Position numbers and translations under genes: made by a program. The notes beneath the pieces were generated by a model that was given only the letters and a program-made list of their open reading frames with translations, was not told the origin of the DNA and ran no database searches. DNA of 64,000 nucleotides from Pseudoalteromonas amylolytica (GTDB lineage: Bacteria; Pseudomonadota; Gammaproteobacteria; Enterobacterales; Alteromonadaceae): NCBI RefSeq assembly GCF_001854605.1, contig NZ_MKJU01000022.1, positions 248,001-312,000 on the forward strand, in the 5' to 3' direction. Each line of letters starts with the position of its first letter. The stretch's first letter is position 1. Below are positions 59,076-64,000 of the stretch, one piece after another.

Positions 59076-59281
59076 GTGCCTTTGCATTATTAAATAGACC
59101 ACACTCTTCAGCATGTACCCACTCCTACAAGCACTTTAATACCAATGGGTAATTTTTAATCTTGACAAAAAAAGCGATCATATAAGCGACAAAAGTATTA
59201 ATGTATTTCACGAGTGATTCGCCGTGATTTTAATATCTTTGCACACCTTTGTGTTCAGTTAATGAAAGGCAAAATATATCC

Positions 59282-60706
59282 ATGAGTACAGTGAGTTATA
59301 AGTTAGGCTTATTGGTTTTTCTGTTGATAGGTATGACTTTTCCTGCCCAGGCAGGTGTCGAGCGGTTGGATTTAACATCCTCTTTATTAGGCCTGTTTTG
59401 TATCTTGGTCTTCGTTGTTGCCTATGCATTGGTCATGGTTGAAGAAAAGCTTCACTTGCGAAAGTCCAAGCCGGTTTTGGTTGCCGCTGGCATAATTTGG
59501 ATAGTGATTAGCGCCTATTATGTTACTCATGATATCTCTTATGTTACCGAGGAGGCATTTAGGCATAATTTACTAGAGTTTGCTGAGCTAATGTTATTCC
59601 TGCTCGTGGCAATGACATATATTAATGCGATGGAAGAGCGCAAAGTATTTGACGCGCTGCGGGCTTGGATGATCCAAAGAGGGTTTAGTTATAATAGTTT
59701 GTTTTGGATTAGTGGCTTTTTAGCATTTTTTATTTCGCCCATCGCAGATAACTTAACCACCGCATTGTTAATGTGTGCTGTGGTGATGAAAGTGGCCGAG
59801 GGTGACAAACGATTTATTAATCTCAGTTGTATTAATATTGTGATAGCAGCGAACGCAGGAGGAGCATTCAGCCCATTTGGTGATATTACCACGTTGATGG
59901 TTTGGCAGGCGGGAATGGTGCAGTTTAATGAGTTTTTGGTGCTATTTTTCCCATCGCTTGTTAACTATGTGGTACCAGCATTCATAATGAGCTTTTTTGT
60001 TGAGAAGAAAATGCCATCAGCGCTTTATGAGCCGACTAAAATGAAGCGCGGTGCTAGACGCATTCTAGCATTATTTTTATTGACTGTTCTCACCGCGGTG
60101 TTGTGCCATAGTTTACTGCATATGCCGCCAGTTCTGGGCATGATGATGGGTTTAGGCTATCTACAGTTATTTGGTTACTTTTTACGTGTCACGCTCGAGA
60201 AAAGGCGTGACAAAGCAATACAAGCTGGGGATAAAAGACGTATTGATCTGCTTGGGAGTGTTATGCCATTTGATGTCTTCAATAAAGTGGCGCGCGCTGA
60301 GTGGGATACCTTGCTATTTTTTTATGGCATCGTGATGTGTGTTGGCGGCCTTGGTTTTCTGGGGTACTTGGGCCTGTTGTCGGAGGTGCTGTATGGGCAG
60401 TGGAGTGCAACGGCAGCGAATGTCTTTTTGGGAGTCGTATCATCTGTCATAGATAACATTCCGGTGATGTTTGCTGTGTTGTCCATGCAACCCGATATGT
60501 CGCACGGACAATGGTTATTAATCACCCTTACAGCAGGGGTCGGTGGCAGCTTGCTATCGATTGGCTCCGCTGCAGGGGTCGCTTTGATGGGTCAGGCGCG
60601 TGGTTATTACACATTTATTGGCCATTTGAAGTGGGCACCTGTCATTGGCTTGGGGTATGTTGCCAGTGTACTAACGCACCTCTGGCTCAATGCAGAGTTA
60701 TTTTAA
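59282..60706 (+). CDS. nhaD: Sodium:proton antiporter NhaD
   Basis: A 474-residue multi-spanning transporter of the ion-transporter superfamily, with about 12 helices. It has an unusual first hydrophobic segment followed by a conserved AGVERLDLTSS stretch, ISPIADNLTTALLMCAVV, ANAGGAFSPFGDITTLMVW, and VIDNIPVMFAV near the C-terminus, all NhaD signatures with the conserved acidic and polar residues. It exchanges Na+ or Li+ for protons, mainly at high pH. ATG 59282 is preferred to a TTG 33 bp upstream. The end overlaps the convergent pfkA by 9 bp. Confidence 0.93.
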   Translation: MSTVSYKLGLLVFLLIGMTFPAQAGVERLDLTSSLLGLFCILVFVVAYALVMVEEKLHLRKSKPVLVAAGIIWIVISAYYVTHDISYVTEEAFRHNLLEFAELMLFLLVAMTYINAMEERKVFDALRAWMIQRGFSYNSLFWISGFLAFFISPIADNLTTALLMCAVVMKVAEGDKRFINLSCINIVIAANAGGAFSPFGDITTLMVWQAGMVQFNEFLVLFFPSLVNYVVPAFIMSFFVEKKMPSALYEPTKMKRGARRILALFLLTVLTAVLCHSLLHMPPVLGMMMGLGYLQLFGYFLRVTLEKRRDKAIQAGDKRRIDLLGSVMPFDVFNKVARAEWDTLLFFYGIVMCVGGLGFLGYLGLLSEVLYGQWSATAANVFLGVVSSVIDNIPVMFAVLSMQPDMSHGQWLLITLTAGVGGSLLSIGSAAGVALMGQARGYYTFIGHLKWAPVIGLGYVASVLTHLWLNAELF

Positions 60707-61693
60707 GTAATGAGTTAATTGTTGCTGGTGAGCGTTTACCCAATGAGCGCTCACAGGCTTTGCAGTATTGATCACTTGTTCAAGAGGCGTGGCAATGACT
60801 TTACCAGCTTCGCGGCCAATCATCACATTATCTTGTCCAGTGATGATAGCATCAACCGCTGCAAGGCCTAATTCTGTTCCTAAGTTTCTATCTTCAGGGA
60901 CTGGGCTACCGCCTCGTTGAATATGTCCAAGAATACAGATTGCACTGTCTACTTTGCCTTGCTCGGTTAAGCTTTCTTTGAGCGCCTGAGCGCCACCAGG
61001 CCATAAATTTTCCGCTAGTACGATTAGAAAGCTACCGTGTGTGTGTTGTTGCTTATCAATAGCTTTTAATAGCTCTGTAACCTTTTGCAGTGCCCTGTCG
61101 GCAGAGAAGTTTTCAAATGAAATAATGGCTTCGGCACCTGTGGCTATGCCGACGTTAAACGCAATATGGCCACTGTGTCTACCCATCACTTCAACAATAA
61201 AGATCCGCTCGAATGCATTGGCTGTATCGCGAATTTTATCAATAGCATGAGTCGCCGTGGTGACGGCCGTTGCGAAGCCTATGGTGCAGTCCGTTCCGCT
61301 GAGATCATTATCAATCGTTCCGGGCAATCCTATGACTTGCTTTTCCCAGTGTTGTTTGATTGCCTGTAGCCCTCTTAAAGAGCCATCTCCACCTATCACA
61401 ATCAGTGCGTCAATTTCGTGTTTTCTTAGGGTATTACATGCTTGTATAACTCCCTCTGAAGTTAGCATGGCTTGGCAGCGCGCACTTTTTAAAATGGTTC
61501 CACCTTGCTGCAAGGTTGGGTTGACATCAAAATGCTCCATTTCGACGTACTGATCATCAATTAAACCATTGTAGCCATGATAAAAGCCAACACATTGTAG
61601 TTGATGATAATTACAACTTAAAGTAATTGCTCTAATTGCGGCATTCATAGCCGGTGCGTCACCGCCACTTGTTAAAACCGCGATCTTTTTCAT
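60698..61693 (-). CDS. pfkA: ATP-dependent 6-phosphofructokinase
   Basis: A 331-residue enzyme of glycolysis with LTSGGDAPAMNAAIR, IVIGGDGSLRG (ATP-type GGDG), the catalytic PGTIDNDLSGTD, EVMGRHSGH and HIQRGGSPVPEDR. It is slightly longer than the usual 320. It is monocistronic, with AAGGATTAATT before ATG 61693. It shares 9 bp of its 3' end with nhaD. Confidence 0.95.
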   Translation of the reverse strand: MKKIAVLTSGGDAPAMNAAIRAITLSCNYHQLQCVGFYHGYNGLIDDQYVEMEHFDVNPTLQQGGTILKSARCQAMLTSEGVIQACNTLRKHEIDALIVIGGDGSLRGLQAIKQHWEKQVIGLPGTIDNDLSGTDCTIGFATAVTTATHAIDKIRDTANAFERIFIVEVMGRHSGHIAFNVGIATGAEAIISFENFSADRALQKVTELLKAIDKQQHTHGSFLIVLAENLWPGGAQALKESLTEQGKVDSAICILGHIQRGGSPVPEDRNLGTELGLAAVDAIITGQDNVMIGREAGKVIATPLEQVINTAKPVSAHWVNAHQQQLTHYLK

Positions 61694-61823
61694 AATTAAT
61701 CCTTCATCGAACTGTAACTGTAATTATAGATAACGCATAAGCTGCACAGCTAGCATACAAGCTTATTTAAAAGCTGAGAAGGGAAAAGGTATATCAATAA
61801 GGGGAGGTTGAAAAGGGAAATGG

Positions 61824-61843
61824 CCCTCGCAGGATCACGAGGG
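61824..61843 (-). terminator. Hairpin after the YjbR gene
   Basis: CCCTCG and CGAGGG form a 6-bp stem with an 8-base loop, 18 bp past the stop on the minus strand, then a moderately T-rich CCATTTCCCTTTTC. Weak candidate. Confidence 0.35.
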
Positions 61844-61861
61844 GAGCCAAATCCAATAGAT

Positions 61862-62263
61862 TTACTTATTTAAAGACGCTGCAATTTTTGCTAGTTCTTC
61901 TTTTTGTGCGGTTGGCAAATTATCTACAACGATATTGTAAGAATTATCGATCATTTCTTTAATTTTCTCTTCAGGCACTGAGCCGTCTAGAATGATCGTA
62001 TTCCATAAACGCTTGTTCATGTGGTAGCCCGGAACGATGGCTGGAAACTCATCTCGAAGTAACAAAGCTTCATCGGGATCGCACTTCAAGTTAAGCCACC
62101 AAATCGGCTCACCGTTGGCATCTACTTGACCTTCTTTACCCTCAGATAAAGTAGCAAACATTTTGTGCTGCACTTTGTAGACATCCACATCTTGAGCAAA
62201 CGGCTGAGTAATAAACGTCGCAGGTTTACTTTGCAAATAGTCATGTACGCTTTTTTGATCCAT
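61862..62263 (-). CDS. MmcQ/YjbR family protein
   Basis: A 133-residue protein of the MmcQ/YjbR family, with WWLNLKCDPDEALLLRDEFPAIVPGYHMNKRLWNTI and the C-terminal helix DNSYNIVVDNL. The fold resembles a double-wing DNA-binding module, but a cellular role is not established. It is monocistronic between pfkA and a long intergenic region. Confidence 0.88.
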   Translation of the reverse strand: MDQKSVHDYLQSKPATFITQPFAQDVDVYKVQHKMFATLSEGKEGQVDANGEPIWWLNLKCDPDEALLLRDEFPAIVPGYHMNKRLWNTIILDGSVPEEKIKEMIDNSYNIVVDNLPTAQKEELAKIAASLNK

Positions 62264-62805
62264 ATGATCGTGTCCTTGACGTAACTAAATAATTTAAAAC
62301 AACATGGTTTAATTTTAGCAGCTATTATGAGAATACTGTAATTACCTGTTTATAAAACGGTCTGAAAGCTTCTGTTTACATAGGCCAATTTAGTATTACA
62401 TATAAAAAACAACAATTTGTACTTAACTAGTTGTTTAAATCGTATAATATTCGACCCTTTATGCACGTTTTAACTCGAACGAGTTAAGAACTATGCGATG
62501 TTGGCTCGGCTATTGCTGATACGCATGTAACGCTCTCCAGCGCTAGCCAAATCAGGCTGCTAATGGTGAAAACCATACCTCGTAGTTTCAATTTTCAATG
62601 CAGTTTAGTTGATTAGAAAATAAATTATTTAATAATCAAGTAGCTACTATATTAACATCAATCTTATTGCTAATATTGCATCGAACTGAGCTGCTATTAA
62701 ATTAAATAATGCAATATTTTGCAACAATTAATATTTAATTGTACAAATACTGCGCACTTTGGTACCCTTCGCGCCCTTAGTTAGAGTTGTGAGTTAAGCT
62801 GGTTT
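62264..62805. other. Long intergenic region with hairpin-rich segment and AT-rich tract
   Basis: I find no protein gene here. A relatively GC-rich stretch (about 62465-62580) holds several small hairpins: TTAACTCG/CGAGTTAA (62470-62487), ATGCG/CGCAT (62493-62526), AGCC/GGCT near 62546-62559, and ATGGT-GAAA-ACCAT (62563-62576). It is followed by a very AT-rich tract (62580-62750). It could be an unannotated RNA or a regulatory region, but no known RNA family was recognised. A weak promoter pair, TTGCAA (62719) and TACAAA (62742), precedes the small ORF. Confidence 0.3.
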
Positions 62806-63000
62806 ATGATGTGGATTGTGTTGTCGTTGTTCGGTGCAATATTACTTTATGTTGAAGCGGTTCGTAAGGGGATGCCTATTAAGCGGTGGGTGGTTGCCGG
62901 TATAATGTGTGGACCTTGTGCGTGGTGCTTACTGAGAGTTCATCATCGTCGGGCTTGGTTACGCAATCAATTACACCAATGCTGTATGTGGCGTGCCTAA
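62806..63000 (+). CDS. Small membrane protein, family unknown
   Basis: A 64-residue ORF. One hydrophobic helix spans about 2-17 (MWIVLSLFGAILLYVEA). A central KRWVVAGIMCGPCAWCLL segment with conserved-looking Gly/Pro could be a second helix. The C-terminus is rich in Arg, His and Cys (HHRRAWLRNQLHQCC). The reading frame is clean, but the ribosome-binding site is weak. Two ATGs (62806, 62809) are available. I believe it is real from its composition but do not recognise it. Confidence 0.5.
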   Translation: MMWIVLSLFGAILLYVEAVRKGMPIKRWVVAGIMCGPCAWCLLRVHHRRAWLRNQLHQCCMWRA

Positions 63001-63024
63001 GGACTGATTTAATCTTAGCTTCGG

Positions 63025-64000
63025 TTAATTGACAACTTTGAGCTGAGGTTGCGCTTCTCTTTGCTTTTGTGCACGCAAGAATGTGGTAAAGTCATCGGCG
63101 CAAAGTGGCTTAGAGTAAAAGTAACCTTGAATGGTCTGACAATTAAGTTGCTCCAAAGCACTTAATTGCTCGGCTTTCTCGACGCCTTCAGCCACAACGT
63201 GTAGGTCTAGGTTGTGGGCGATAGTGACGATAGAGTCAACCATATTGCGTCCTCTCTCGGAGGACATGTCATCTACGAAGGCTTTGTCCACTTTCAAGGT
63301 ATTGAGTGGAAATTGCTTCAGGTAGGCTAGTGACGAGTAACCAGTACCAAAGTCATCAATGGCCAAATGTATGCCGCGAGCACTGAGAGAGCGCATAATT
63401 GAAATGGCTTCTTGCGGGTCATCCATGATAGTGCCTTCGGTGATCTCCAACTCTAGAAAATACGAAGGAAGTTGGTTTTTTTGCAAGATAATATCAATTC
63501 TGGTTGTTAAGTCGGGCAAGCTGAATTGCTTGGCTGATAAGTTAACCGCAACGCGGCCATCAAACAAACCTTGATCTATCCAGCGCTTTACATCTTTACA
63601 TGCCTTATCTAGAACGACTTCACCAATGTCAATGATCTGCCCAGTTTCTTCCGCGATGGGGATAAATATCCCCGGGCTGATGATCCCTTTTTTCGGGGTG
63701 ATGAATCGAACCAAGGCCTCCATACCCACTAGGCGGCCAGTTTTTATGTCCATTTTTGGCTGGTAGTAAACGACAAAGTGGTCCTCTTTTAAACCGAATC
63801 GCATCAGGTTTTCAATCTGTAATCTTTTTACTGCTTGTTCGTTCATGGAGTCGTTGAAGAACAAATAATGGTTACCTCGCTGTTTTGCGTGGTACATGGC
63901 TGTGTCGGCATTTTTAAGCAAAATTTCAGGAGTTGCACCATCTTCTGGAAACAGCACGATACCAACAGATGAAGTGATCACCAGCTCATGGTTTGCCATT
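63025..64000 (-). CDS. GGDEF-EAL family protein, 5' end beyond window
   Basis: The visible part begins in the last third of a GGDEF domain (SSVGIVLFPEDG, ADTAMYHAKQRG) and continues into a full EAL domain with MEALVRF, EITEG, DDFGTGYSSLAYL, KVDKAFVDD and AEGVEKAEQL, so the cyclic-di-GMP phosphodiesterase residues are intact. Whether the GGDEF part is active cannot be seen. The C-terminus ends in a short KQREAQPQLKVVN tail. Strand and frame are certain; the N-terminal sensory part is outside the window. Confidence 0.93.
   Translation of the reverse strand, partial: MANHELVITSSVGIVLFPEDGATPEILLKNADTAMYHAKQRGNHYLFFNDSMNEQAVKRLQIENLMRFGLKEDHFVVYYQPKMDIKTGRLVGMEALVRFITPKKGIISPGIFIPIAEETGQIIDIGEVVLDKACKDVKRWIDQGLFDGRVAVNLSAKQFSLPDLTTRIDIILQKNQLPSYFLELEITEGTIMDDPQEAISIMRSLSARGIHLAIDDFGTGYSSLAYLKQFPLNTLKVDKAFVDDMSSERGRNMVDSIVTIAHNLDLHVVAEGVEKAEQLSALEQLNCQTIQGYFYSKPLCADDFTTFLRAQKQREAQPQLKVVN

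Noticed and set aside
59162..59186. TTGACA followed by TATAAG upstream of nhaD as a sigma-70 promoter.
   Set aside because: The spacer is only 13 bases, too short for a normal promoter, and no better -10 lies at 17 bases.
61820..61873. A 17-codon plus-strand ORF after GGGGAGG and AAGGG, near the YjbR stop.
   Set aside because: It overlaps the hairpin and the end of the YjbR gene, and composition shows no sign of a real peptide. The purine-rich run alone is not enough.
62465..62580. Possible cyclic-di-GMP (GEMM) riboswitch because an EAL gene lies nearby.
   Set aside because: The conserved GEMM core was not found, and the segment does not face the EAL gene, which reads toward it from the other side.
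1..64000. CRISPR arrays, tRNA or rRNA genes, prophage, toxin-antitoxin or defence islands.
   Set aside because: No direct-repeat arrays, cloverleaf sequences, integrases, phage structural genes or recognisable defence proteins were seen.

Overview
The window looks like chromosomal DNA of a marine gammaproteobacterium of the Alteromonadales, most likely a Pseudoalteromonas or close relative. This is inferred from gene content and order: a Kdo kinase in the LPS core cluster, PutA without a DNA-binding domain beside an Lrp-type regulator, a split exeA/gspB pair, NhaD, an orphan FliL-like gene beside ubiCA, and the lptD-surA-pdxA-rsmA-apaGH operon. About 63 protein genes are packed tightly on both strands. 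I found no rRNA, tRNA, CRISPR array, transposase, phage or defence gene. Nearly all genes belong to recognisable families, so this is mostly core chromosome.

Layout. 0-3.5 kb: a partial exported protein, then ydbH-ynbE-ydbL (intermembrane lipid transport). 3.5-11.5 kb: LPS inner core, with waaA, a Wzi-like outer-membrane protein, gmhA-hldE, kdkA, a heptosyltransferase and gmhB. 11.6-17 kb: threonine catabolism (kbl-tdh), glpE-glpG, an orphan FliL-like protein and ubiC-ubiA. 17-21 kb: a LysR regulator, a REC-DUF3369-HD-GYP response regulator and three small DUF genes. 21-25.7 kb: tsaD, plsY, folB-folK-uppP and cca. 25.7-33.7 kb: exeA-gspB, a second HD-GYP protein, putA and its likely regulator. 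33.7-36.7 kb: YgiM-like and YgiF-like proteins and a START protein. 36.8-42.2 kb is the most accessory-looking part: a DMT transporter, a MITE-like inverted repeat, a bicovalent-flavin oxidase, and a sterol-desaturase/SRPBCC pair divergent from an AraC regulator. 42.2-47.8 kb: metK, tkt and a chemoreceptor. 48-57 kb: apaH-apaG-rsmA-pdxA-surA-lptD, divergent from amgK-murU-djlA. 57-64 kb: DUF3530, a DUF368 lipid-carrier translocase, nhaD, pfkA, a YjbR protein, a small membrane protein and a truncated GGDEF-EAL gene.

The strongest theme is envelope biogenesis: YdbH/YnbE/YdbL lipid bridge, WaaA/KdkA/heptose pathway, LptD/SurA, UppP and DUF368 in the undecaprenyl-phosphate cycle, AmgK/MurU in peptidoglycan recycling, and PlsY in phospholipid synthesis. 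A second theme is cyclic-di-GMP breakdown, with two HD-GYP proteins and one EAL protein.

I did not find a clearly new multi-gene system. The best leads are a 189-bp MITE-like element at the 3' end of the DMT gene, the uncharacterised oxidase and lipid-enzyme neighbourhood at 38-42 kb, a DUF368-NhaD pairing that may be an alkaline/sodium module, a 32-bp perfect palindrome between those two genes, an Lrp-type operator candidate upstream of the putA regulator, and a hairpin-rich intergenic segment near 62.5 kb.
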